Source: Prunus persica (Eukaryota > Streptophyta > Magnoliopsida > Rosales > Rosaceae). Taken from it: DNA of 64,000 bases. The position numbers and the translations under genes were made by a program. Below are positions 1-12,058 of this stretch, one piece after another. The notes under the pieces were generated by a model. That model was given only the letters and a program-made list of their open reading frames with translations. It was not told where the DNA came from and did no database searches. The DNA is taken from NCBI RefSeq assembly GCF_000346465.2, contig NC_034010.1, positions 22,741,701-22,805,700 on the forward strand. Direction: 5' to 3'. The first letter of the stretch is position 1. Each line of letters starts with the position of its first letter.

Positions 1-1083
1 GGTGCCCATTTTCTTGACAGTTTCCACGGGCGATCGATGGGGGATATCTCTTCGTCCCAAAGTCCAATTCTTGCCAACATTAAATTTGGAGCTTTCACAT
101 GAAAATTGGAGTAACTCACACAACCACTGAAATCTAAATAAAGTAGACTTGGAGTCCAGATTGTGACCTTCACACTTTGATGGCATCCTACTAACAAAAT
201 ACTTTTTAAGTGGTAAGCATAGATGTCGATATATCTCAAGTTATCAGATTTTTTCAGGCACATCTCCGCAAGCGGAAATTGTAATGAAACGAGGGTAAAA
301 CATTCAAGATTCACAGATTCTCCAACTTCAACTTTCCGAGCCGTGCAATCCATAACCTCCAACGATTTGAGACTGGAACTTGAAACATTAAATACGGAAT
401 CCTCAAAAGAACATGCAGCTAGTGACAAGGACTCGATGGAAGGGCACTCCCACCGAATTAAGGAGAAGAGAGCATATTTATCGAAGAAGACACTTGCGAG
501 GCACACGGTTTTCAAAGAGGGAAGAAGGCTTGTGTATACGGTGGGCTTTTTATTCTCCCGTGCTCCAATGTTAGAGCAGTCAAAGATTTTGCATTAAAAA
601 AGGTCCTCCGAGATATGAAGTGGTAAAACGACAACCCACGATCCGAAGGATTCCAATCCAACTTACTAATTCTGAGGCAGATATCTAACTCTTTCACACT
701 GTCTCAAATGAAAAGTCCAACCATTTATTTATAAGGGTTACGTCGTCTTTAGCTGAGTACCATTCCATGTGGATTTTCAGTTTATCCAAGACATCTTTCT
801 GGTTCTTGTGTTCTTGACGATATTCCAAACACTTTGCCAAGATGTTGTTGACGAACCTTTTATGTCGAAGTAAGTTTTCGGTGTCAACGACGTCGTTGTG
901 GCGAAAATAATTGTCAGGGTTACCGCCCTCGTCGAAATCTAGCGAGGGAAGGAGAGACCAGACACCTTCCCATTGCTTGGAAAGAGAGCTCGTCCGGACT
1001 GCAGCTTTGGTGGGGAGACGTCGGAGAATTTGGTAGATCATGTCGTCAGGCAAGTAAGGCCTGTAATTTTGGTTGGTGACCAT
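1..1083 (-). pseudogene. F-box/LRR protein, frameshifted, runs off the left edge
   Basis: Reading leftward from the ATG at 1083, the first ~130 codons encode an F-box (LPDDMIYQILRRLPT, then SSLSKQWEGVWSLLP) typical of plant F-box/LRR/FBD substrate receptors of SCF ubiquitin ligases. This frame stops at 694-696. The protein clearly continues in a second frame (697-512, beginning KELDICLRIS). It then continues in a third frame, open from about 515 to base 1 (~170 codons), with LRR-like leucine and cysteine periodicity (SLKSLEVMDC, PSLLYLDFSGC). At least two small indels are therefore present: one at a GTGTG stretch near 695 and one near 513. An intron would not explain shifts of 1-2 nt with coding sequence on both sides. 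The ATG at 1083 is preferred because the longer upstream extension is microsatellite-derived. Sequencing error cannot be excluded. The C-terminus lies outside the window. Confidence 0.8.
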
Positions 1084-1186
1084 GGCGTTTTGATATTGAT
1101 CTTCTTCTTTGTGTTTGGGTTTGCCCTGCGCACTCGTTTTCTCCTTCCCACGGAAGCAGTGGCGGATCTGCATAATAAAATCTAAT

Positions 1187-1191
<5 letters not shown>

Positions 1192-1218
<27 letters not shown>
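1192..1218. repeat. (GA)n microsatellite
   Basis: Uninterrupted GA dinucleotides about 110 bp upstream of the F-box start codon, in its presumed 5' leader or promoter. Confidence 0.95.
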
Positions 1219-1753
1219 TTGAGTGATTGACAAAAAATTGCATATGAGGTTGTAGGTTGAACGCCCCTTGTATACTGGGCTCTACATGAAAATCAATTTT
1301 AAATAGGAGAATCAACATTAATATTATCCTATTAAATTAATATAGAAAACCCAAAGCAATCGGGATATTTATTTATGTTTTATCAAAGAAAGATAACTTT
1401 ATTGAAACCAATTGGGAAATATTATTATAAAAATAAATAAAAACAAAGGAGCCAAGCTTGCAAATGAGGACTAAGGGCACATTGGGTTCGCGGATTAGAG
1501 CCTTGGCAATGCATTCGTTCTTTTATTACTTCTTATTAGTTGACAAAATAAGTTTTATTAAAACTAGCCAGATTTTTCAACTAAAATGTTTAATTTTGTG
1601 TTGTTAGCCGTGCATGGCAGAAGCAGAGGTGAAACTTCAAATACAAAATTAATGGAAAACGTAAAATATAAGAAATCTCTTCTATTTGATATAGTTTTCC
1701 AGTTGTCAACAAGTAGTAATTGGGGCAATCAAATCAACAGCCGAAGCTGCTAA
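1219..1753. other. AT-rich intergenic spacer
   Basis: Lies between the 5' side of the F-box pseudogene and the 3' end of the helicase. No coding potential or structured repeat seen. The stretch from about 1600 to 1753 probably holds the helicase 3' UTR. Confidence 0.6.
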
Positions 1754-4700
1754 CTACTTGGAACGCAATCCAGGGACATTCTTAAGCCCCATCTTGCCAA
1801 GAACAAGCTTGGGAATGGCTGGAGGATTATCCAGCCCCATGCTTCGGCTAAACTCGTTAGCAAGCTCCACAAGCCTATGCTTATCGCGCCCCACTTTCTT
1901 ATTCGAATTGTAATACCCAAGCCACGCTTGATATGCTGCCTCTTTGTTCTTCATCTCCACTTTGGATAGCGCTCGTTCCACCTGTTAGATACAATGCCAA
2001 CATTTAATTTTGGATAAAACTGTAAGCTTCGAGGAAAATGGGAAGAGAGAACTGAGAGAGATGGAGAAACCCACCTTCTTCGTAGTGTCTGGATCAACTG
2101 AAGGTACGGAACCCTTGGTTATTGGCAAATCCTTAATAGTGGACAAGAAGAATTCCTCCCAAGGAGCCAGTAACAATATTCCTTGCCCTTCTTTGCCTTT
2201 ACGACCGGTTCTACCAAGTCGGTGTATATACTGTTGTCTATCAGCTGGCACGCCCACCTGTGAATGAAACAGAAGGGGGGAGGGGGAAGCTGGGTTTTAA
2301 ATCCGCGACAGCTGAAGTTCCAAAAAATATTTATCGAAACTAACCTTGGGGCTTAAACAAAGGTAAAGAAACTGAAGTCTTGTTCAAATAAAGTAACCAG
2401 TTTTGCATTACAAATTAAATGCCAAATTCTGAAATGCCTAGGAACTCTGTAAAAGATTCATAAGGAGGAATAAAGCAACAAGATATATTTTTTTACCTTG
2501 TCAATGTGTTACAAGAATGCATCTAACAAGCAACAACTAAAATGCGAAGTCCTAAATATTGCAAGCTAAAAACAATGACAAATGGCCATGAAGTCAAGTG
2601 AAGTCTGCATAAGCTAATAATTGACATTGTATATTACCTGTATGACTAGGGTAACATCTGGATAATCGACCCCACGTGCAGATACATCAGAAGTTACAAG
2701 AATAAGACCCTTTGATTTCCGAAATTCATCAGAAACTCGGGTTCTATAACTCTGTGGCTTCCTAGAATGGATCTCCCTGACGTTCAAGTTCAGCTCACCA
2801 AGAAGGTCTGCAACCAATCGTGTGACCATAGCAGTAGTGCAGAATACAAGAACCTATGCAAAATAAAAAATGGCATGGTTTAGATAAGATTGCAATACTT
2901 GTGATAAAGACCACATGTTTTAATCAAGATTGTAGTAACGGTGGTAACATAAATGCCTTTCTGAAAAAAGTCCGTGATATTACCGATTCAATAAACTAGT
3001 CCCTAATGACAAACACTATCAACTGTTCAACCAAAAGTTTAGATGCATGAAGTCAGCAGCATGGGCTTTTGTGGTAATACAATGCATACCTTATATTCAA
3101 CATCATCTGCAATATGCTCTTTAAGAAGAGCATATACTTGGGAAAAATGCTTGTCCAATGGAGTGACTAAATGCGTCTGTCTGACCTGAAATCATCCATT
3201 TCTTTTTAGAATAGAAATATGAACAATGCATAATATATACATATATACATATATACGTATATATATATATAGACATATACAAATACACACACACATAATA
3301 TAAAAGAACCTACCTGTGCATGCGTCTCTTCACTGCCTTCTTGAACTGTATTGATATACTCATGATCTCTTTTTAAAGCAATGTGACATATTTGACGGAC
3401 CTACAATCAGGAAAGATTGATGTTCACATGTAACATATGTATATGTAAGTTTCTTTTATTTTTTATCCCAAAAAATCACATTACCACACAAAAAAGTAGT
3501 GAAAGAAACCTCTTCTGGAACTGTGGCAGAAAACAGAAGTGTCTGCCGTTGTTTGGGGACATTTGAAATAATCCTTTCAATGTCTTTACGGAATCCCATA
3601 TCCAGCAAATGATCAGCTTCGTCAAGTACAAGGACTTTGACACCCATCAGCCTAGTTGCGAAACCTGCGGTATTCTCAATGTGATCTTTGAGCCTTCCAG
3701 GTGTAGCTACAAGAATCTGCAAGTTTTTAATGTGTCAAATCACAAATAAACGTCTATAAACATGTATATGTTGACGTGAATTTTCATCTTTGTCCTTAGT
3801 TGGCACCATTATTACAGCATACTCGTAGCAAAAAGCCAGTATCAAATTTACTGGGAATTCATTAAGTGAAAATAATAACAGGAATGAATCCAGTAAATAG
3901 AACCTACTACCTTCATCCGACCTCTCCCTCTCAATTCAACCTTAATTCAACTTAATAAAAGCCACTTAACTATCCCATGATATTGCAGCGCTTTGTCAAT
4001 GTATAAGCTCAGTTGATGATCGACAGTGAAGTGAATAAAACAGGACGTTACCGTAAATGACAAAGTCGTCCAGCAATGATTAAAATCTTACCTGGCAAGG
4101 GTTTGCTTGTATGCGTTTCTGTTCTAAAGCAAGTCTTGTACCTCCAATCACAACTTGAACGCCAATAGAAGGATGATACTTCAATAACTTATTGGCTTCT
4201 GCAGAAGCTTGACTTGCCAGCTCTCGAGTTGGGCATATTACAAGTACCAGAATTGGGGGTCGCTTTTGATCACGGGTAATAGGAGGTGATTTTACAACAA
4301 CTTCAATTGATGGAAGCTGCAACAAAGAATTTCAACATCAAATAGGATGAAAAATCCCCTGCCGCTATATATATTAACAGTACAAATGCAGTGCCTTAAA
4401 TAAATAAAAAGTAGTATGGACCATTCATTCACACAGACAGACACAAATGAGATGTCATACCAAGAACGCCACAGTTTTTCCAGTCCCTGTTTTAGCCTTG
4501 GCCAGAACATCCTTACCTAGAAAACATAATTAATTAGAATAAGCACTTTAATAAAATGGACACACATGGCAGAACAATAAACTCTAAAGGGCTAAAAAAA
4601 AACCAAAGAAATAACAAACATACTTGACCTTATGGTTATTGCGGATTAAACAATGGAATTGATGGTTACTGGGGTCTTACAGTAGTCATCTCAAAGACCC

Positions 4701-6072
4701 ATTGTTAAAAAAAACAGATGGGTACTGGGATTTTATAGTAGTTATTGTAAAGTTTGTGCAACATTTTGTAAAGAAACAAACAAAAACAAACCTTTGAGTA
4801 TTACTGGAAGAGTAGCCTCCTGTACTACAGTCATTTTTTCATATCCTGCATCCTTGATTCCTTTCAAGGACAGTGGAGAGACAGAACATTGATCAAACCT
4901 GAAAACATTCAAAACAAGTTAAACAAGAAACGTGTCCCCAAATTCATTATAGAAATGGTGATTTATATATACCGAGATTCACTCAAATAAGAGTCAGAGC
5001 TTCCAGGTGAACTTTTCGGCAAAACCTTTACGCTCACTTCATTATCCGAACCAAACAAAGAAGTTGCACTTTTTTCTCTTAATACTCCATAGCCATCATC
5101 ATCAGAAATAGCAGTATCACTCTCTTCCTCACTAAGAAAATCCTCAATCCTAACACCGGTCGGTTTTTCCTCCTCCTCTTCAGTATCATCCATCACACGC
5201 AATGTTTTACCAGTCCCTCTTCCACCGCTTCTTAGACCCTCGACACCTCCATTCCTAGTAAATGAATCCGCTTTCAAATTTGAATTCCCGCGATTATTTC
5301 TGCGCGGAAACAACCCGTCTTCCTTATCATCATCACTCTGAAATTTGTTATCAAACCGCTTACTTATCCCTGAATTTCTCGAAAAATATTCATTTGGGTT
5401 AGGAAATCTTCGCCTGCTCGAATCACCAAACTCGCCACTTGAATTTGAGTTCCCGCGATTGTTTCTGGGTGGAAATGGTCTATCTTTCTTATCGCCCTCA
5501 GATTTATTATCGAACCGCTTACTTATACCTCCATTTCTCGTAAATGACTGATTTGGGGACCGAAAATCTCGCCTTCTAGACTCACCAAAATCGCCCGAGT
5601 CACTCTCTCTCCTGCTCTTTTTAATCGGATAAGACTCTCTGTCAGTACCCCTCTCTCTAACCCTACCTCTACGACCCTCCAATTCGTCCTCTCGTCCTCG
5701 GGGCGAGTCACTCCTCAACTCGCTGACCCAGTCACTAAGCTCAGCCTCGTCCTCTATCAGGCTCTTCGAAGCTCCACCAGCCCTTCTCTCATACCCACGT
5801 GGCAACTCGGAGCCCGACCCGGTTCTGGGGCCTCGGAAGGCACGAGTCGAGAATGCCCGCTCAGTCTGCAACGAACGACGAAAACCTAAGCCCATGTACC
5901 TCAGCCTCAATGGGAAGACCCGAGACAAAATGGGCACGGCCCGAGAGGACGAAAGGGTAGGCGCGAACTTCATGGGTGGGAAATGGGTCGCCGGAAGAGA
6001 AGTGCTGAGGAGTCGGAGTTGGGGTAAGAGTCTAACGGGCATGAACGTAGTCGAAAATGACGTCGTTTTCAT
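1754..6072 (-). CDS. DEAD-box ATP-dependent RNA helicase, RH26/RH31-like
   Basis: Ten exons join in frame to 834 codons: 6072-4973, 4898-4792, 4516-4461, 4316-4092, 3716-3510, 3400-3314, 3185-3090, 2853-2638, 2257-2075 and 1981-1754. All junctions are GT-AG. Exon 1 encodes a ~367-residue N-terminal extension. It starts with an Arg/Ser-rich, acid-poor stretch that looks like a mitochondrial presequence and continues into Arg/Asp/Ser-rich low-complexity sequence with internal repeats. The core carries the Q motif (FDQCSVSPLSLKGI), motif I AKTGTGKT, PTRELA, TPGR, VLDEADHLLD, SAT, a TSDVSARGVDYPDV segment and HRLGRTGR. The conserved tail ends KMGLKNVPGLRSK. All ATPase and unwinding motifs are intact, so it should be an active SF2 helicase that remodels RNA. 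An organellar location is inferred from the N-terminus only. Subfamily naming is from memory of Arabidopsis RH25/26/31. Confidence 0.93.
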
Positions 6073-7445
6073 GGAGGTTCTTGTGGTGGAAAGGTGTGAG
6101 AAGTCCCCGAAATGGGGATTTAGGGTTTAGGGTTTTACGAAATGCAAGTGATCATTTTTATAGTTTAGGATAGGATAGGGTTGGGTTTAGGCTCCAAACA
6201 TAAACGACACCGTTTTTAGTCGAGTGCTAGTGTGTATAAACCCACACCAGAGACGTCCGGTCCTTTTTGCTTTTTCAAAGGCTGGCCCGTCATAGACTCA
6301 GAATTTTGTCAAAACTAGTCTTGGCCCAAATAAACATTTGTTTGCTGCCAATGAGACACCAAGCATTTCACATCACCAAATTTGGCCAACCATAAATTAC
6401 AATTTTTTTTAAAAAAAAAATTGACAATGCAAATATGTAAGGGACGGGAATCAAACTCGAGTGCAAGGAGGCGGGCATACTACCTTGACGAACTGGCCTA
6501 ACTCACATGTACTATAAATTTAATTATTTACCCACAAAAAAAAAATGGAGGAAACAATTCACTACGCACTAGACAGGGTGAGGTCGAATTTACCACCCTC
6601 ATATCCATCCTCGATTTCCTGTCTCTAGATACGAATCTATTAGATATGCATGTCTCTAATATAAAATTATAACCACAAAAAAAGTATAAAATAAAATAAA
6701 AATTAAACATGTAATTTTTTTTTTCAAATCATACGAGATGGCAAAGAGGAAAATAATGTGTAGCGGCAAAACCCTACAAGCGATGTTTATTAAAATCAAT
6801 AATGAATGACTAACAACCGTTGATTAATGTCAAGCTTATAACCAAGTTTTAGAAAGACTAGGAAGTGGCCCGACACAACTCTTGAGTTGTTAAAAGCAAA
6901 AACCAAAATTACCAAGAGCATGGACAAAAGTCACATAAGCATGAAGTAGAAAGAAGGTAGAAGATAAAGATGATATGAATGAAAGTGGTCCTTGCCTCCC
7001 TCCAATAATTCCCTAATAGGTCTGAACAACCTTCGGGCCCCTAACGTTGCTACAAACAAACAAACACAACAAAACCTTTTATCAAAGAGGTTTTTTTTTT
7101 TGGATTCAAGAGGTGTCTGAGTTGTCTGTTGCATACTAAGAAATTAGATTGGACGTCTTGATGCATACAATACGACTTTTTATATAATCTGCTTTTTTCT
7201 ATAATGCTTTTCAACCTGAACCAGTAATTTCCAATACGATGCTGCCACGTTGCTGCTCATAAAAACCGACTTTTTAGAATTTGAAAAAGGAGCAGGCAAA
7301 AGACAAAGGTATTTCTGCTCCTTCGCAGCATCATTTTCTAAGTCTGTGTTGTTGTGTTCATGGTTGAAAAGAATGCTTAAATCAAATTCAAAATTAAAGA
7401 CTAGTACGGATGAGAATCAAATATTTACCTCTAGTATAGAATTCT
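6073..7445. other. Intergenic spacer with helicase 5' flank
   Basis: Contains the helicase 5' UTR and promoter (about 6073-6300), then AT-rich sequence. A tRNA-like dispersed-repeat motif sits at about 6436-6505 (a GGGAATCAAACTCGAG-type box). No gene was found. Short open frames here have no recognisable content. Confidence 0.55.
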
Positions 7446-7629
7446 GGTGAGAGCAATTTTTTAGTTTATTAGAATTATATTTCTTTTCTTTTTGTACAGA
7501 TATTATGTAATTAGGTTTTTATCTTGTTTCCTAGTTTGACCTTACTAAGGTTACATCATTGTACTATAAATACATTCTTTTAGAGAATGAAATACAACCT
7601 GAAAAATATTCTACTCATATTGTTTGACT
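7446..7629 (+). repeat. 5' LTR of the copia element (slightly shortened)
   Basis: Aligns with the 3' LTR from the AGTTTATTAG motif through the TATTGTTTGACT end. It includes a plausible promoter (CTATAAATAC) about 60 bp before its end. Its first ~20-25 bases differ from the 3' LTR, suggesting a small deletion or rearrangement at the 5' edge. Confidence 0.8.
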
Positions 7630-7641
7630 TGGTATCAGAGC
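7630..7641 (+). other. Primer-binding site, initiator tRNA-Met type
   Basis: TGGTATCAGAGC directly after the 5' LTR is the standard plant copia primer-binding site, complementary to the 3' end of tRNA-iMet. Confidence 0.9.
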
Positions 7642-7848
7642 TAACTTTTCTGGTGACCTGTGTGTTGTGCCCATCCGTGTTCTATCCCCATATTTTTTTT
7701 CTCTACCTGTACCATGTGTGCCCTCCTGGGTTTGTGTGTTGTGTTGTAGTGTTCGTGTCTCTATTGTGTTTGTGTCATTTCTGTCTTTGTGCATATGCTG
7801 TGTTTCGTTGTATATTCTGTCATGATATGTTGAATTTCTGTTGCAATC

Positions 7849-10800
7849 ATGGGTGATAACTCCATTGTTGCTGCTGTTATTGCTGCCTCTATAGATTTAT
7901 GTGTTTCTGATTCTATTACAGGTACTGACTCCAATACTTGGATAATTGACACTGGTGCTTCTGATCATATGACTTATGATGCTAAATTTTTTAATGAGTT
8001 GTCTAGTAACACTCGTGACCCATACATAACTAGTGCTAATGGTTTGCCCTATCCAATTACTGGTGAAGGCACAATCTCTCTCACTCCTACTCTGTCCTTG
8101 TTTCATGCGTTACTAGTTCCCAATATCTATTGTAACTTGTTATCTGTTGGTCAATTACTTGAGTCTTGAGACGATTGGGCATGGTAAACGAATAGGGGGT
8201 TATATTATTTGACATTGCCTTCTGCACCAGTTCATGATCGTGTCATTAATATTATTCAAAGTTGCAGTGTCAAAGACAAACATCAAATTTGGTTATGGCA
8301 TCGTCGCTTGGGACACCCGTCATTTAGCTACCTTAAGCGTCTGTTTCCATCTTTATTCCGCTCTTGTGATGAGTCCAGTTTTATGTGTGAGATATGTATT
8401 TTGGTCAAGAGTCATCGCACTGTGTTTCCTTTGAGTGATAGTAAAACTGCAAAGCCTTTTAATTTAGTGCATTCTGATGTGTGGGGTCTGGCTCGCTTTA
8501 CTTCGAATGGGTTTCGTTGGTTCGTCACATTTATTGATGATTGTACCCGACTCACTTGGGTTTTCGTACTGAAAATAAACATGATGTTGCTTCCATCCTT
8601 CCAGAGTTCTGTACTATGGTGTCTACTCAGTTTCATACTCGGGTCAAAGTATTCCGGACTGATAACGGAGGCGAATGTGTGAATAACACTTTGGCATCTT
8701 GTTTTCATGCTCAAGGTATTATTCACCAAACGACAGCCTCATTTACTCCTCAGCAGAATGGTATGTCTGAACGCAAGAATTGTCAGTTACTTGAAGTTGC
8801 CCGCTCCCTTATGTTGGACATGTTTTTTCTCCATTATCTTTGGGGCCATGCTATTTTATCTGCTGCATATTTGATTAATCGTACTCATAGTCGGGTTCTT
8901 GATTTCAGGACTCCACATGATGTGTTTGGTGACCATATTTCCCCTGTCTCAGTCTCCAAGTTACCCCCTAAAGTTTTTGGATGTGTTGCCTATGTTTATG
9001 TCTACTCTCATCAACGGAGTAAACTTGATCCTTGTGCTATGCGATGTGTCTTTATTGGTTACTCGTCTATTGAAAAAGGTTATAAGTGCTATCATCCACC
9101 TACCTAGAAGGTGCATGTTACTTTGGACGTGACTTTCCATGAAGAAGTGCCTTATTATGTTTCTCCCTCATCTCCAATTCAGGAGGAGAGGGGGAGTGAA
9201 TTGGAGAGTTTTGGATTGGAGAATGATGTGTTTGAAGATACTGCTCTAGGGAAGGAAACGACCGGTCGCACTGAAGTAAGTGACCGGTCACCCATATCTG
9301 AAAATGAAACTTGTGGTCCCTGTGAAGAAGCGACTGATCGCCCTTTAGAACTCGATCAGTCGCCTATATCTGGAGATGAAGCAAATGCTCTCGATGTCAA
9401 AACGACTAGTCACACTGAAGCAAGTGACCAGTCACCTATATCTGATGACAATGATTCTTGTATGGATGCGTTCGATGCAATATCCCCCTCTGCCATGCCA
9501 GTGCCCCAATCTACTCGTAATAGTGAATCAAGTGAGGTAATTTCTAATGATTTATCTGTGTCTATTTATCAGTTATCCCCACGAACTACTTGTGGGAAAC
9601 CTAAAGTACAATATTTTCCTGATATACATGTCAAGTCTAGATATCTCATTAGCCATTATGTGTCAACTCATCGTTTGTCTAAGTCATAAGCATCATATTT
9701 ATGTCAATTATCTAGTGTATGTGTGCCAACTAAGCTGCATGATGCTTTATCTAACCCCAAATGGATGGATGCCATGAATGTTGAAATGGATGCCTTGAAC
9801 AAGAATAAAACATGATATTTAGTTCCTTTGCCACGAGGGAAGAAAGCTATTGGATGCAGATGAGTGTTTACTTTGAAGCATAAAGCTGATGGTTCTATTG
9901 ATCGTTACAAGGCTAGATTGGTAGCAAAGAGTTATACTCAGACCTATGGAGTGGATTATTTAGAGACCTTTGCTCAAGTGGCAAAGCTCAATATTGTGCG
10001 TGTATTATTGTCCCTGGCTACTAACTGCGACTGGCCCTTATTACAATTTGATGTCAAAAATACATTTCTACATGGTGACCTCAAGGAGGAAATTTACATG
10101 GATCTCCCTCCTGGTATTCCTATAACCTCTAAGGAGGGTGTTGTGTATAAGCTATGAAAGTCTTTATATGGATTGAAGCAGTCTCCAAGAGCGTGATTTG
10201 GGAGATTTGCAGCATCTATGAAGAAATTTGGGTATGTACAGAGTAACTCAGACCATACTTTGTTTCTAAAGCATCATAAAGGTAAATTGACAGTTTTAAT
10301 TATTTATGTTGATGATATGATTGTGACTGGAGATGATCAGGCAGAAATAAAAAATCTTCAAAAGTATCTGGCTTTCGAGTTTGAGATGAAGTCATTAGGT
10401 GATTTGAAGTACTTTCTTGGGATTGAAGTTGCCAAATCTAAACATGGTATCTTTCTGTCTTAAAGAAAATTTATTTTGGATTTACTTGTAGAGACTGGAA
10501 TGTTAGATTGTAAACCAATTGATACCCTTAGTGAACAGAATTATAAGTTGGGGTTGTATCCTGATCAAGTCCCTACAGATCAAGAGCGTTATCAACGACT
10601 TGTAGGGAAATTGATTTATTTATCTCATACACGTCATGATATTGCATATGCAGTGAGTGTAGTGAGTTAGTTTATGCATTCTCCTAGTGAAGATCATATG
10701 AGTGTTGTGATGCGCATCTTGAGGTATCTGAAAGTAACTCCTAGAAAGGGGTTAATGTTTTGCAAGTATGGTCATACAAATGTGGAAGGGTATACAGGTG

Positions 10801-11115
10801 CTGATTGGGCTGGTTCAGTCACTGATAGACGTTCTACGTTTGGGTATTTCACATTTGTTGGTGGTAATCTTGTAACTTTGAGGAGTAAAAAGTAAAAAGT
10901 GGTGTCTAGGTCTAGTGCCGAGGTCGAGTACTGTGGGATGGCTCAAGGTGTGTGCGAGTTACTATGGTTGAGAAGATTGTTGAGAGATCTTGGGTTTGGA
11001 CCCTCAAAAACCCATGGATTTGTAATATGATAATAAAGCTGCAATTGCAATTGTGCATAACCCTGTGCAACATGATCGTACAAAGCACATGGAGGTTGAT
11101 CGACATTTTGTTAAA
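7849..11115 (+). pseudogene. Copia pol polyprotein remnant (PR-IN-RT-RNaseH)
   Basis: Segments in order. 7849-8166: aspartic protease with DTGASDH. 8209-8682: GAG-pre-integrase and zinc finger (WLWHRRLGHPS, MCEIC). 8541-9107, in another frame: integrase core (FRTDNGGE, TPQQNGMSERKN). 9111-9689: linker with repeats. About 9690-10463: reverse transcriptase ([32 protein letters not shown]). 10476 to about 11110: RNase H-like end (TRHDIAYAVS, GADWAGSVTDRRST, SRSSAEVEY). Frames are interrupted by stops near 8167, 9106, 9812, 9861, 10155, 10194, 10461, 10668 and 10893 and by a frameshift in integrase. It cannot produce a polyprotein. Confidence 0.93.
9253..9445 (+). repeat. Three imperfect coding repeats in the copia IN-RT linker
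   Basis: The translated linker repeats a unit of about 27 residues three times. Each unit ends in SPIS after an acidic or basic spacer (SDRSPIS, LDQSPIS, SDQSPIS). The DNA units are clearly related (ACCGGTCACCCATATCTG-like). Confidence 0.8.
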
Positions 11116-11258
11116 TAGAAGTTAGATGCTGAAATTATTTCTTTTCCGTTTATATTATCCGAGTATCAACTGGCAAATCTTCTTACGAAAGCTTTGTATA
11201 CTACGGTCTTTCTCAACTTGTTTGACAAGTTGGGCATGCGTTACATCTTTGCTTCAAC

Positions 11259-11269
11259 TTGAGGGGGAG
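11259..11269 (+). other. Polypurine tract of the copia element
   Basis: A GAGGGGGAG purine run lies immediately before the 3' LTR, in the position expected for plus-strand priming. Confidence 0.8.
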
Positions 11270-11476
11270 TGTTAGCGTGATCCTAGCTTAATTAGAATAT
11301 TTATTTCCTAGTTTATTAGGATTATATTTCTTTCCCTTTTGTACAGATATTGTGTAATTAGGTTTTTATCTTGTTTCCTAGTTTGACCCTACTAGGGTTA
11401 CATCCTTGTACTATAAGTACCTTCTTTTGAAGAATGAAATACAACCTGAAAAATATTCTACTCATATTGTTTGACT
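11270..11476 (+). repeat. 3' LTR of the copia element
   Basis: Starts TGTTAGCG just after the polypurine tract and ends at the same TTTGACT boundary as the 5' LTR. About 207 bp. Confidence 0.85.
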
Positions 11477-11504
11477 CAAATGCCTATACTAAACACGTTT
11501 TCTA

Positions 11505-12058
11505 CATGGTATTAGCCTAAATCCTAGGATTATCTCATCTGGATCCTACCTCTCATTTTCTCCTCACTGACAGCCCCTATGGTGTCCACCGATTCTTCCT
11601 CTTCCTCTTCCACCATGCCCTCCCTCCCAAACTCCTCACATTTCATCAAACTTATCGATTCTAATTATCTTCCCTTTCTTCGCCAAATCAAATCCTTTCT
11701 CGTTGGCCATGATTTATGGAAATTTGTTGATGGTACTCATCCCCAACCCTCTACTACTATAACTCTTCCCATCACCTATACAAATACCACCACCACCGCC
11801 ACTCTTATTCAACCTAACCTCGCTCATGCCCTTTGGTATCAACAGGATCAACTCCTAATTAGCTATCTCACAAGTACTCTCTCTAAGCCTATTCTTCATC
11901 CCATAATTGGCTACGACACTACGCGTGATATTTGGGATTGTCTCCAATACCATTTTTCTCAATCTTCTCAGGCCAATGAGACCATTCTCCGTTTTCAGCT
12001 TATGAATATGCAAAAAAGCTCTCAGACTATTGACCAGATACACAAATCTAAACCCTAA
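11505..12058 (+). mobile_element. Second copia element, gag-end fragment
   Basis: Starts with a primer-binding-site-like TGGTATTAGCC 28 bp after the preceding element's 3' LTR. An intact-looking 159-codon frame at 11579-12058 follows. It encodes a copia-type gag N-terminus (KLIDSNYLPFLRQIKSFLVG, then LWKFVDGT, LWYQQDQLLISYLTSTLS, and a pattern like RDIWDCLQYHFS). It stops after DQIHKSKP. No zinc knuckle, protease or LTR follows, so this is a truncated remnant of a different copia family. The preceding element may have inserted near or into it. Confidence 0.8.

Larger units (their letters stand above)
7446..11476 (+). mobile_element. Ty1/copia LTR retrotransposon, degenerate, gag deleted
   Basis: Two LTR-related sequences flank a copia-order pol region (protease, integrase, RT, RNase H). 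A primer-binding site follows the 5' LTR and a purine-rich tract precedes the 3' LTR. The LTRs share about 180 bp but differ by many substitutions and at the 5' end, so the insertion is old. Only about 300 bp separate the PBS from the protease, leaving no room for a gag domain; this element is internally deleted. The pol frame is broken by several stops and frameshifts. No convincing target-site duplication was found. Confidence 0.9.
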
